DNA of 64,000 bases, taken from Buddleja alternifolia (Eukaryota; Streptophyta; Magnoliopsida; Lamiales; Scrophulariaceae). A model generated the notes under the pieces. It saw only the letters and a program-made list of their open reading frames with translations, was not told the origin of the DNA and did not search any database. A program made the position numbers and the translations under genes. Each line of letters opens with the position of its first letter. The first letter of the stretch is position 1. The DNA lies in contig CM033393.1 in assembly GCA_019426215.1 (NCBI GenBank), forward strand, positions 14,542,046-14,606,045, in the 5' to 3' direction. Shown here piece by piece: positions 20,939-31,561 of this stretch.

Positions 20939-22388
20939 TGACACGCGAAATCCTAGCAAGTATACTAGGTCGTGCAAAGTAATAAAGTGGACTATTTAGC
21001 CCGGGGTGTATCGTCTCCACAGGGACAATTGGATTCAATGCTCGTAATTGCTATATTACCTATTTCTAAGCTAAATCAATTTATAAGATGATAGGTGTTT
21101 ATACTATGAAAATAACTAAAGATAACTAAAATGATTATCAAGGTAATAAATCAAATGGGAAGAGGTGATTGGGTTATGATCCTACTATGTTCTATTCTAT
21201 GTTCATGAACTCTTAATTACCCGGATTTTTAGGACGCCCTTGTTATGGCGAAACCCCCTAACGTATTTATTATTCAATCTCTTGAAATAACAAGCCTATA
21301 CTAGTTAACAACTCCCTATATCTCTATAGTGAAGATTGAATTAACTAACATGCATTTAGGTTCAAAAGAGTTCCTTGTTTACGAAGATCCTACATTCAAT
21401 CGGGTCATCTTATCACAAAAAGCCACACAACGCAATCGATTCTATCTCTAGTCAATTGTTACGTTATGATGTTTGATTTTTCGATCTCCCTTTATCTATC
21501 TCCTCTCGGTCTCAAGACAAAGCATTATATCAAACACATGGTGATTATTCATGTGAAAGCATTAAGCATAAAATCAAACATGTAACAAGAATGTAATAAA
21601 TCCGAAAATTAATCATTCATTAAACACAAAACATCACAAAGTATTTACATAACCCAACCACAAAGATGCTTAGCTCATACTTATAATAACAAATGATTCA
21701 ACAATTCTATAAGACATAGTTGATAAACTAATCAAAGAGAAAGAGTTGAATTACTCCCTATTACAAGGTGTGAATCCAAGCTTTTGATGATGAAAATGGC
21801 TCCTCAAGCTTCCTTGAGTCTTCCTATGGCTTCCCTATGTGTTTTTAGAACAAGTGTAAGTGTTTTCCAAGAGAAAAGTGTGTTATAAAGAAGGAAAACG
21901 GCGGACTTAAAATTAGGGCATCGGGCAAATCGGACCGCGGCACACATTCTAAACCGACCGCGGCTCGGATGGCAAGCCGTGCCGCGGCACAGTGCCGCGG
22001 TCTAAAAAGCAAGTCATGCCGCGGTTTGCCGAGGTCCAACAGGGTGCCGAAAGGTCATAACAGGGCCGCGGTGTTCTGGGCGCCGAAGGCCGCGGTCCTG
22101 TGCCGCGGTCCTATCCGGGTTTCTCATGGCATTGCACCGCGACCATGGTCTTGCGCCGGATTTAGTGCCGCGGTTCTGTGCCGCGGTCCAGAATGGCAGA
22201 TTCATATTTTTCTTCGCTTTTCCTTCTCTTGTTCTGCCTTCTTACTCAATAATTGATCTATTTGACTTACATCCCTACACACATGAAATTTAAACAAATC
22301 AAAGCACTATGCAGGATATTCATTACTAAATTATAACGAAAATACCTAAATCAAAGGGGTAAAAAACTTGTAAAATGTGAACTTATCA
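20939..22388 (-). repeat. Athila 5' LTR
   Basis: This 1450-bp LTR pairs with 2041-3467. It ends with the 5-bp duplication cttgt at 22389-22393. It contains extra 14-bp-scale CCGCGG units compared with the left LTR. Confidence 0.95.
21933..22189 (-). repeat. Palindromic CCGCGG module array in the Athila 5' LTR
   Basis: Same array as at 3038-3268, with at least two more CCGCGG units (near 21985 and 22097) than the left LTR. Because the two LTRs are made from one template, the difference arose during or after insertion. Confidence 0.85.
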
Positions 22389-23123
22389 CTTGTCAACATC
22401 TTCTTGGGGGTCTCGATCTCCCTCATACTCACTTAGATGTGGAATTTTAAGCAGAAGGGACTTCTCTTCGATGGAGCCACAACCAGTGGCACCAGTTGCA
22501 TGTCCTCACATTGCCCGTAGTTCTCCGAACTTCTATCATGGCTGGGTTCGCGCCTTCTCCAGCCTTCCTGCTTTGGCAAGGCCTCCTCGGGGGTCAATGA
22601 GACTTGACCTCAGCGTGGAGACCTAGAAGGCGTTGAACACCTTCTATCTCTGCCTCTCGGCGGCCTCTCAGGGGATGAGACCACACTATTTTCTTCTTGT
22701 CTTGCAACCCCATTTACCGGGGAGTTGGATCGCATTGATCCAATCCCGCTAGGGGTCAAGGACTACTGACCTTGGCGGGGGAATTGGCCTAGCGCTCGTC
22801 GGTGAGGGCGACTCTTCTCTAGAGGCTCCGGACCCCTGTAAGCAGATGGAGGGATGGATCTTGTAGCCCCTGCTTTTGATGTTGGGGGAGCATTTGGACG
22901 ACTTCTCGCATGGGGGTCTTGCCCCCTACTAGCTGCTAGACCAGGTGGTGCCCGTGAAGGATGTGTCTGGGCGTATTGCTGAACCGCCCTCGCAGCTGCT
23001 CTCACAGAGGCATCTTCAACTAGAGCAAGTAGTGCCTCTTGGGTGATCTCGAACACCCTGGAAGCAGAGGGTGGGACCACAGCTGGTATTACAGGAGGCG
23101 CGTTTTGCTCGTTGGTCGGGGGT
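22389..23123 (-). pseudogene. Tat-1 gag N-terminal half
   Basis: Continues the interrupted Tat-1 gag. The clearest frame (22763-23080) has ALLALVEDASVRAAARAVQQ and a long Pro/Arg/Ser-rich disordered segment, typical of Tat Gag N-termini. It begins with one copy of the Athila target duplication (22389-22393) and stops at 23123, where a copia-type LTR has inserted. Stops are present. Confidence 0.7.
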
Positions 23124-26100
23124 TGTTAGGAAATTTCATGTTAGATGTTTTGATGATGACAAGATAGGATTTAATGTTAGACCCAAAAAATACAATGTAA
23201 GTTTCTGTTTTTCATAGATTGATGTATAAGTGTTTGAAAGTTGTAATTTATTGTTTAGGCTTGGAATTTTTATCTTTATAGAATTTAGACTAAGTCTTAG
23301 TGACTGAATCGCTAGTAGAATTCTAGGTGAGTCTATTAGAGAAGAAGTTGAAGACCAGCGTCTGAAGTCAACCAGAGATAAAGATTTTCTTCTTAGCGTC
23401 TGTTGACACGACAAAATCCTAGCAAGAGAACTAGGTCGCGTAAGTAGTAAAGTGGACGTTAAGTCCGGGTTTATCGTATCCGCAGGGACAACTATAATCT
23501 AAGTACCAAGACTACTATATTACTCAATTCTAAGTTAAATCGGTCGATAGAAAGGTTGATTAACTAATTAATAAATACTAGAAAATAAACTAAGGCAACG
23601 TCACACCAAATAAAGGGAGGAAACAATAGAGAGAAACGATCAAGGCACATGGTTCAACCAATTATGCATTTCGATTGTGATTTAAGTTCTATTGGATTAT
23701 TAGATTGATTTAGCTAAGGCGAAATTCCCTAACGTACGTACCACCCAATCTCTTGGAATAGCAACCCTACCCTTGGTAATGATTTCCTATATATCTCTAT
23801 ATGAAAACCCGATTAACGAGGATGCATTTAAGGTCTAGGAATTCCCCACGTGAATGGAAAGCCACCTAAAGAAACCGAGTCTATCTCTAGTCGGTTTAAC
23901 TATAGGGTATTCAATGTTTATATCTTCCCTAGGTTATTATCTCTCGATCTCTAACCTAGGCATTTTATCAAACACTTGGTGATCAAGCAAATGTAGCATT
24001 GAGATCAAATATTGAATACATAGCTAAAACCAAAATTATTCCAATAAACACCAACAAATCAACAATCAAAATAACATAAATGGCCTATCCATGGCCTCAA
24101 TCAAACAAGTTTAGCTCATATTCATGTCAAAAGTGCAAATATAAATCATACAAGTCATAGGAGATTTGAACAAATTCAAGAAACAAATATGTAAAAACTC
24201 CCTAATTCTTGTAGAGATGTGGATTCCTTTTTGAATTCTCCATGTTTTGACCTTTAATCTTCTCTTCTAGGCTCTCCCTCTCTCTATTTTCGTGTGGTTG
24301 CTGATATCCAAGGTGAGTTAGGGTAAAAAATGGCTAAAAGGGGTATTTATAGACCAACCCGCTGCCTCGGCGTTCTCTTGTTGAACGCCGCGGCGTTGGC
24401 TACTACATGTAAACGCCGCGGCGTTCGTCCCCTGCTGCTCCAGCCAGTTTTGGTAAATTTCGCATAACTTTCTCTACCGATGTCGGAATTCACTGATTCA
24501 AGTTGCTGTAGAATCCTAAAACAAAGCTCTACAACTCTTCAGAAGACACTAGGGCCGAAATCAAACGTTAAAGATGACAAAATTGTCTCACAAGTCACTG
24601 AATGAGAAAACTCCATCGTAAGACGTCTCTTCCGATGACGTTTTCACCTCCTTCCCTACATATCTGATCTTTGTCTTCAACATAAGAAATGTACCTTTGC
24701 CTCTTATATTTCCATTGGTATAAGAAGTGTGTAATTTGGACATGGGTAGAGAAATCTATTCCATAATCTCTAGCACTGCGCAGACAGTTTGTATTTTTAT
24801 GCATGATTTACCTTCAATCCTTGTTCTTTTCCTCCAAATCATATGTTATTCTAGAAAATATGAGAAAACAAGGATCAAAGCATCAAATGTGATCAAATTA
24901 TCAAGGAAACAATAAAAACCAAGTCGATAAACGGGGGAAAACTAGTGTAAAAATAACATATATCATCTGTCAAACGCTAAAAGACCTCATTTCAGGATTT
25001 ATGGATCAAGCGCTCAAAATCTCTCAAGCGATTTATGTTAGATTCACCTGAAATAAATTCTCAAGTTATGAAGGACTTAAATGCAATCATTCAACGAACA
25101 TTTATTTCCAACGGAAAATAAATTCAAATTGCATTAAATGCTTCATAAGAGCATTAAATGTGATAAGCTAATGTGACTTGTGGACAAGCCACCTTTTGAC
25201 CAGACTGTCAGAAATTTCAGAGTTTCAGCTGCTCCCGTCTAATCGGCTTCAGCGAATTTTCAGGAATGTAAGACTTTAGGTAAACTCACGTGCTGCGTGA
25301 AAGGCACGCTCCTACATGTGTCCAACCGACAGATCCCAAGAAATTTCCTATAAATATCTTACCCCAGCAAACCCTAAAAATACATAAGATATGTACGAAA
25401 AAGAGAAGAGAAATTATTGCCAAAAATCTTACGTACATTTTCTGGGAAAAAGCTTAGAAACTCCATAGCCAAATCTTTCAAGCTTTTTATCTACATTCCA
25501 GACAGTCACAAATATCTCAAACATCTTCCAAAGAAGAAACCCAAATTCCAACTGAGATATTCCAAGTTGTTTGATCTTTTCAAAAACAAACAAAACCCTA
25601 GTGACAAACCTCAATCTTTCATCTGAGTGAGAAAAGTTGTTGAACCCTTTCAGGCAGTATTTCTGAGTGAGAGAAGCTTGAAGAAGACGATCTTCATTAG
25701 TGCTGAAGTCTGTGTGATCAAGGAGCCCAAGATCATTTTCACCATTTACTATCTTGTAGAAGATTCTGTGTGATTCTTTGAAAATCAATCTAGTAAATTC
25801 CTCCGAGTGAAAAAGGAGAAGAAGGACGTAGCTGGGATTACACCACCCAGTGAACCTTACATATTTTGTGTCATTTATCTTTATTATCTTATTATTATTA
25901 TTATTACATCATTTATCTTTGAAAGAGACAAGTTAAAGTGCAAAGCGATTAAATTAACTAAAAGAACGCTAAAACTCATTTCCGCTGTGCTAACCCTGAT
26001 TAAGCGATCTAAGCGTTGCCCTACTTTGGTAAATTGCTAAAATCACTAAGTCTAAGTTAACTTTCCTGAAGCGTCTGACCCAAGCGCTCAGTTATCCAAG

Positions 26101-26209
26101 CGTTCAAACCTTTAAAGTGATACGAAATTTTTGAAGTCGAAAAAGACTTCAGGGTCTATTAAACCCCCCCCCCCCTCTAGACCCTTTCGTATGCCACTTG
26201 GGACCACCA
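23124..26209 (+). mobile_element. Copia-type (SIRE-like) solo LTR, interrupted
   Basis: It begins TGTTAGGAAATTTC with TTTTGATGATGACAA soon after and ends with a long C run, CCTCTAG and CCACCA, an organisation typical of SIRE/Maximus copia LTRs. The 5-bp duplication ggggt lies at 23119-23123 and 26210-26214. A TATA-like CTATAAATATC at 25348 supports plus orientation. Excluding the Athila-type LTR nested in it, the LTR is about 1.5 kb. No internal coding region of this element is present, so it is a solo LTR left by recombination. Lineage is inferred from terminal style only. Confidence 0.85.
23404..24965 (-). mobile_element. Athila-type solo LTR nested in the copia solo LTR
   Basis: A 1562-bp LTR starts TGACACGACAAAATCCTAGC and ends ATATATCA (plus strand), flanked by the duplication tctgt at 23399-23403 and 24966-24970. 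Its first 100 bp resemble the start of the Athila LTR at 2041 (ACGACAAAATCCTAGCAAG, then a Gly-coded 'cgtatccgcagggaca' motif), so it is a related but different family. A minus-strand TATA (CTATAAATA) lies near 24344-24352. At 24361-24432 it carries its own palindromes of the type AACGCCGCGGCGTT. Confidence 0.92.
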
Positions 26210-26214
26210 GGGGT

Positions 26215-26401
26215 GCTACTTCAGGACCTCCGCCGTCAGTCGGACCATTGTGGGGATTTTCTTCCCCCACTGGGTGGTTGGAACGATTTTTAGGCACGGG
26301 GTTGGGAAGTTCCTCGACAGCAGCTGGCAAGTGTTGCTTGTCATTCTATATCCGATAGTACGAGCTTGTGACCTAGTTTGCATACTCAGTGGCTGAAGCG
26401 C
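26215..26401 (-). pseudogene. Tat-1 gag start
   Basis: Minus-strand ATG near 26380 (MQTRSQARTIGYRMTS) follows the primer binding site. Two overlapping frames show a frameshift within 100 bp. The copia LTR insertion at 26209 cuts it. Confidence 0.6.
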
Positions 26402-26422
26402 TGTTCCCACAGACGGCGCTAA
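26402..26422 (-). other. Tat-1 primer binding site
   Basis: On the minus strand TTAGCGCCGTCTGTGGGAAC follows the LTR end. It matches the site of Tat-2 (TGGCGCCGTCTGTGGGAA) except for two mutations at its start. Such sites are usual in Tat-lineage elements; I do not assign the tRNA. Confidence 0.75.
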
Positions 26423-26424
26423 TT

Positions 26425-26914
26425 TGATGATGGTAAAAATCGTCAGATGTTGAATGTCACGTGTTGACCACGTGGGGTAGTGAAACCGATCCAACGCATG
26501 ACAAACTAGGTTGGGGGTTGGTTAATGTATAGACTGATTTTAGTGAGCAGTCTACGTACCCGATGAATTGGGATCAAGTCAGTTCGTAGTTCTTTTGTGG
26601 AGTTACTCTCAATAGCCAATGAATTTTTACTAGGGGAGTAGATAATGAGCCTTTCACAACTCCTCTAAGGTATTCATAGGAAGCTGGTAGTGGGCTATGG
26701 GCCGTGGGCCTAATTCTATCAGTAGCCCATCGGGCTTACTGATTAACCTTTTTAATGACTTTTAGACCAATAAGATAGCTCAATTATTTTTAGTGGGTTT
26801 TCAGCCTTTTTTGGGCCTGTTTAGTGTGTTACCCACGAACGGTAGCCCGCCGGTGGCGCCCGACCCGACCTGGGGATACCGTAAGGCCCTTAATCATTTT
26901 TGGTGCACATCACA
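26425..26914 (-). repeat. Tat-1 5' LTR
   Basis: From TGATGATGG next to the primer site to the CACATCACA near 26914. The inner end is set by the primer site; the outer end is a guess based on TG/CA termini, because the matching 3' LTR is not in the window and no duplication can be checked. Confidence 0.6.
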
Positions 26915-28032
26915 AAGGTTGTGAAAGCAATTATGGTAATGTGAAGCGACTGGAGTAAATGAGAAATGGCACGATAATATACATATATATATATATGTAT
27001 ATATATGCTTTATACATACTCCAAATCATTGTAGACAAGAATCAAATATTTAAATTGAATATTCTTTAATTTCATACTTTACACTTTAAACTTGTACATA
27101 TCAAGCATTAGCTAGCCACGAGACATTAGACATGAATTTCAATCAAAAAACTTTTATCAAAAAGAAAAAAAATTCAATAAAAAAGAAAAGACATTAGACA
27201 TGAATCCAAATGTAATGACAAATATCAATATGATTAAACTTCAGCGCTCATACGAATCAATCACGTAATCATCAACGTGAATGTCCCCACTTAATGACAT
27301 CACACGTGACATGAAGATTATAGTATCCACTAAATTTTCACTTTTCATAAGTAGAATGATTCAAGCTAGGGCTAATTAAATATTTTCCAAACCTTTCTTT
27401 AATTAATATATATGTTTCTTTCTATATATACATGCATAAAACTTAATTTATATGGCTTTGTTGGAATGAGTTTTCATCCCATTTTCAACCGTTATTTTCT
27501 AAAATGTATGGAAAAATGAATTTGTTGAATTTTGTCTGAAAATGTAGGCATATTTGGTTACGTTTTTGAAAATAATTGGAATTTGATGATTTGATGCTAC
27601 ATGAAATGATTGAGTTACTTAAAAATAATTATTGAGTTAGGGGCATGATTATTAAAGTAGATCAAAGTAATTTTCCACCTTTTCGGTTTTATGAAATCTG
27701 TAAAGGGAGTAGTACTCCTTGTTTCATTTCGTGTATTTTGAAAGTTGGTGTACTCCTCCGTGTCCCCTCTTTGTATAGTCGTGGTCTTTTGTTATATATA
27801 AGGGAGAAGATCCCGAAAAATCCTCCTAGCATCGGTGGTTTTCGAAAATAAAATAAAATAATAGATAATATTATTGATTAAATATATTTATAAGTAAAAA
27901 TAATAAAAAATTGACCCTAACGAAAATACTAAAAAACTCAAAATGGGTCTTAAAATATGCACAGGAGTCTCTATATACTATAGAGCATGTATGTGCTGCG
28001 TATATGAATGATCCCCAGGCATTTCAATATTA
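26915..28032. other. AT-rich intergenic stretch
   Basis: No coding sequence recognised. A TA/TATG microsatellite lies at 26980-27006. The rest is AT-rich without repeats I can name. Confidence 0.5.
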
Positions 28033-28034
28033 TA

Positions 28035-28292
28035 AGGGATAATTACACTCATACCCTTTTAATGATGGGGTAATTACACAAATCTTCCTTCACTAATTGA
28101 TAATTACAAACACGCCCCCTCATGTTAAATTTTTTTTACAATTGCACGCCCAGTGTATAACAATTTTTACAATTGCACCCCCTGAAAACCTTACAAATAG
28201 ACCCCAGAGGGGATGTGTTTGTAATTATCAATTAGTGAGTGGAGGTTTATATAATTACCTTATCATTGAGGGGGTGTGAGTGTAATTATCCC
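28035..28292. mobile_element. Stowaway-like MITE
   Basis: Begins GGGATAATTACACTC after 'ta' and ends as the inverse (GAGTGTAATTATCCC) before 'ta'. The inverted arms extend about 75 bp. TA duplication suggests the Tc1/mariner superfamily. A longer relative lies in the GASA gene intron at 48129-48718. Confidence 0.75.
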
Positions 28293-28498
28293 TATTGATA
28301 AATGTGTGAATTGTGTATATACGATTTTCAATGCAATTCTATGTGGTGGCAATGCATTTGCAACAAAATTTCTTTACGATGATAAATTAAAGTAATTAAT
28401 GTTGACATCCCCACAAATTCAGGGCTTTTTTAGATTTCAAAGCATATATTTTAATTTGATGTTTTATTTTGTATTATATAATCTAGATGTACACTAAA

Positions 28499-29697
28499 TG
28501 TTAGATTAAGAAAATCTCGTAGGAACTTGTATTATTGACTAAATATTTACAGAGTTGCATAAGCTTTGTAAACAAGTACAATCTAAGCTATAAACAAGAA
28601 AAGATAAATACAAAGAAATATATTCTAAGCTATGAAAATAAATTCAAGGAAATATATGATAAGGAAAGATCTTATGCTAGTCTAAAAAATATATTCTAAC
28701 ACTCTCCACAGTCGAAACATGAGTTTCTCGAACGCTGAGACTGGACTGAAAATCCAAGGGGAGCCGGGACGGTACCCCTTTAGAAAATGCTTTTTAGCAG
28801 CATCTTTTATTTTATTTGCTTCTTGGTTGATAGATGTAATCTTCAATGACTCTTGATTAAATCAAGAGAGTGGGTACTGCAATGGACCACGATAAAGCTA
28901 TCTCCCCTTCAACAAATCCCTTCACACCCATATCATGTAATCTTGTGTAAAGATTTGAGAAAGAAAAGAGAATGTAAAAATGGAAAAAGGTAAGAATAGG
29001 GGCTGAAAATAGAGTTAAAATATATAGTGAGAGAGATAGAGAGAAATAGGAGAGAATGAGAACATGTGGAGGACGAGCAAATAATGACGGAAAAAAAGAA
29101 GAGAAACCCCATAATACAAAACCCGACTATAGGGCTAGGTGCAACCAAAATTAGACCTTGCATACGAAATTTGAAGGAAAAAGATAACTATTCTTTTATG
29201 TTAACAATTATCAAAAGAACGCCATATATACTTATACGTGTGGAAAAAGAATTTTTAAGATTCAGAAAAGAAAATAGGAGTTGAACAACTCGCAATTCAA
29301 CACCATGAAATTGGGTAAAAATTAGATATGTGGAAATAATAAAAAAAGAAAGAAAGAGAGGGAGAAAGAAAGAAGAAAGAAAGATTTGTTGGCAGAAGCT
29401 GCACTATAAGAAGAGTGGTGGGATGCCATTGTTTTGTGTGGGAAGGCGAGAGAAAGAAAAAATTAGGGAGCCGGACGGGGGTCGGAGATGGTAGAGGCTG
29501 GCGGAAGCGAGAGATCGTGAGGGTTGAGAGAAGAAATCCTTTAGCTCGATACCATGTTATAATAGGAATTTCTCTTGTGGTTTGTATTATTAATCAAAGG
29601 TCTATATAAAGGTTTACAAGAGAGACACAATATAAAAGATAACTATCAATAAAGGTAAATCTGAACTAATAACATAGCTATAATAATAACTATAACA
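28499..29697 (-). mobile_element. Degraded copia-like (non-autonomous) element
   Basis: Left terminal repeat about 28499-28701 (TGTTAGATTAAG to TATTCTAACA) followed by CTCTCC, and right terminal repeat about 29555-29697 beginning TGTTATAATAGG directly after a minus-strand primer-like TGGTATCGAGC. This is the layout of a minus-oriented Ale-type copia. The two repeats share only partial similarity, no target duplication is seen, and no protein domains remain in the 850-bp interior, which includes purine-rich simple sequence (29340-29390). Confidence 0.45.
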
Positions 29698-30000
29698 TTT
29701 TCAACATTTAGTGTGAATCGCACGTATAGACATCCATATTTCTAATAAAATATTGAGCATTGTATGCAGGAGAAAATAATAAGAAAGAAAAAGGATCACA
29801 AAGATAAGAATTCGGACAGATATTCGGATATATATGATGCCCCCCACATCTATATTTAGATTCCTATAACTATTAAGTAATTAAAAATATTTAAGTGACT
29901 TTCAGAGAAAAGGTTGTCCAATAAATATAGATTGTGAAAAGATGATTAAAAGAATGACAAAATACACTTTGCCCATGAATTATACCCCTCGTACCAAATA

Positions 30001-30450
30001 CGGAAAAATTATATTTTTGGTCTCATATGTTTGCCTATATTCAATTTTGGTGTCATTCGTTACGAAATTCTCACATTGTGTCACGTAATTTTCAAAAATT
30101 GTCACATTTGATTTCAACCAAATTTTCCATCTAAAATTTAACGGTCAACTTCATTAGATAACATTTTGACCCATCTTTTTAGGAGAATCCGTGCGTGAAT
30201 ACACTCACACACGGATTATGTTTAATATCACGATATTTCTATTCAATATTATGTGTCACTCACGCACAAAACCAAAAAAAAGGGGGACCAAAATGTTGAC
30301 TAACGGAGTTGACCATTAAATTTTGGACGGAAAATTCGGTTGGAACCAAATGTTAAAATTTTAAGTTATGAAATATAATGTATGAATCCTGTAACAAATG
30401 AGACCAAAATTGAAAGGGGCCTAACATATGAGACAAACAATGCAATTTCT
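30001..30450. mobile_element. Mutator-like MITE with 11-bp target duplication
   Basis: Arms of about 60 bp are imperfect inverted copies (TTTTTGGTCTCATATGTTTG versus the complement of the right end). The flanks share CGTACCAAATA at 29990-30000 and 30451-30461. A 9-11 bp duplication fits MULE-type transposition. A related fragment lies near 63280-63410. Confidence 0.65.
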
Positions 30451-30727
30451 CGTACCAAATACCCTCTAAATTGTACAAGAATACATTCACTCTCTTTTAT
30501 AGAATGAAAATTTTATTACCTCTAAAAAGATTTCTCTTTTATTTTTCCCTTGCTAGTTATTTTGTTTCCTTTTCTCTCGTCTCCCTTCCCCTCACTCAAT
30601 CCCCAAACCCCATCCTCGAGGTCTCGATTACCCCGACCACCAGAAGGTAGCCGCATACACCCAATCCAACATTTTGCACCAAAAGAGTTAGCAAGCCACC
30701 CAGCAATTTTACTTTTTAGTATGTCCA

Positions 30728-30866
30728 CACTAAAAATAAAACAAAATATTAATGACAAAATATCAAGTAGAAATATTAAAGTTTTCGTTAAATATAAATA
30801 TTAAGTGATAAGAATTTTTGTTTTGCCACAAAAATAATTTTTACTTATTTAATAGTGATAATAATT
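30728..30866 (+). repeat. CACTA-type terminal region, copy 1, left part
   Basis: Starts CACTAAAAATAAAAC and continues with 'aatgacaaaatatcaag' and 'agtgataagaatttttgtttt', matching the CACTA ends at 43316 and 61745. Tat-2 inserted in it; it continues after 42664. Confidence 0.6.
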
Positions 30867-31416
30867 TGATATAGTAAAATGTGTTATAAGGCCCGATCTT
30901 AGTTGGATAAAGAACCTAGGCCCAACAGAGGCCCAAAAACCGAAGTCACTAGACTAGGTCCGCGCTAAGTAACAGTGTCGGGTCGGGTCGTTCCATGACC
31001 CGACCCCACTAGAACGAGTCATCCACCGTCCACTAGTGCCACCTGTTAGCATCCTATGAATGCCCAACTACCATTGGTACATGGTGTGCACTATAAATAC
31101 CCCTTCATAACATTTATTGGGGGTTAGAATCTCTGGAATATTCTCTCAAGAATTAGCCTCGTATGTTCATTAGTAACGAGTCTATAAACTGAGAAGTACG
31201 TTTTCTTATACTTACAAATTTGGAGACTAGATTCGTTCACCGAGTACGACCCTGTATACAATACCAATATAGAACTACATTGGCTTGATCCTAATTAGGT
31301 ACGTAGGTAGGTTAATTATCATTGAGTGCAGCCATAATTCTTCATCATCATACTCCTGGAGTGAGTCGTGTCATTCCAGACTGAGAAACTTGGGTCCCCG
31401 GATTTGGGTTAAATCA
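30867..31416 (+). repeat. Tat-2 5' LTR
   Basis: 550 bp, TGATATAGTAAAATG to GGGTTAAATCA. A TATA-like CTATAAATAC at 31091-31100 fits a promoter driving gag-pol on the plus strand. Confidence 0.95.
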
Positions 31417-31418
31417 GT

Positions 31419-31436
31419 TGGCGCCGTCTGTGGGAA
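31419..31436 (+). other. Tat-2 primer binding site
   Basis: TGGCGCCGTCTGTGGGAA lies two bases after the LTR and is the same type of site as in Tat-1. Confidence 0.88.
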
Positions 31437-31561
31437 ACTACTTTGAGGTTGCTGAGACTTGTTGGCAATGAGAATTAAGGCTGGCAACATGAAGAGTCGT
31501 TTGATTCGGGAAGAAGAAGAATTGAACACGGATCCGCTCATGGAGGAAGGCTGTTATAACG

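Larger units (their letters stand above)
2041..22388 (-). mobile_element. Complete Athila-type Ty3/gypsy element with internal tandem duplication
   Basis: The element lies on the minus strand: 5' LTR at 20939-22388, primer binding site at 20915-20932, gag, protease, RT, RNase H, integrase, an env-position ORF, polypurine tract at 3468-3482 and 3' LTR at 2041-3467. Both LTRs start TGATAAG and end GTGTCA on the minus strand, with a 5-bp duplication outside. The primer site TGGCGCCGTTGCCCGGGA is the tRNA-Asp type known from Athila elements. At 20.3 kb it is far longer than the usual 10-13 kb, because the stretch from within gag to within the env-like ORF occurs twice (copy A 12904 to about 20609, copy B 5344-12903). 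LTRs are nearly identical apart from repeat-unit number, so insertion looks recent. Confidence 0.95.

Noticed and set aside
30550..30804. Short plus frame with Ser/Pro-rich start before Tat-2
   Set aside because: It runs into CACTA terminal sequence and shows no family features or splice context.
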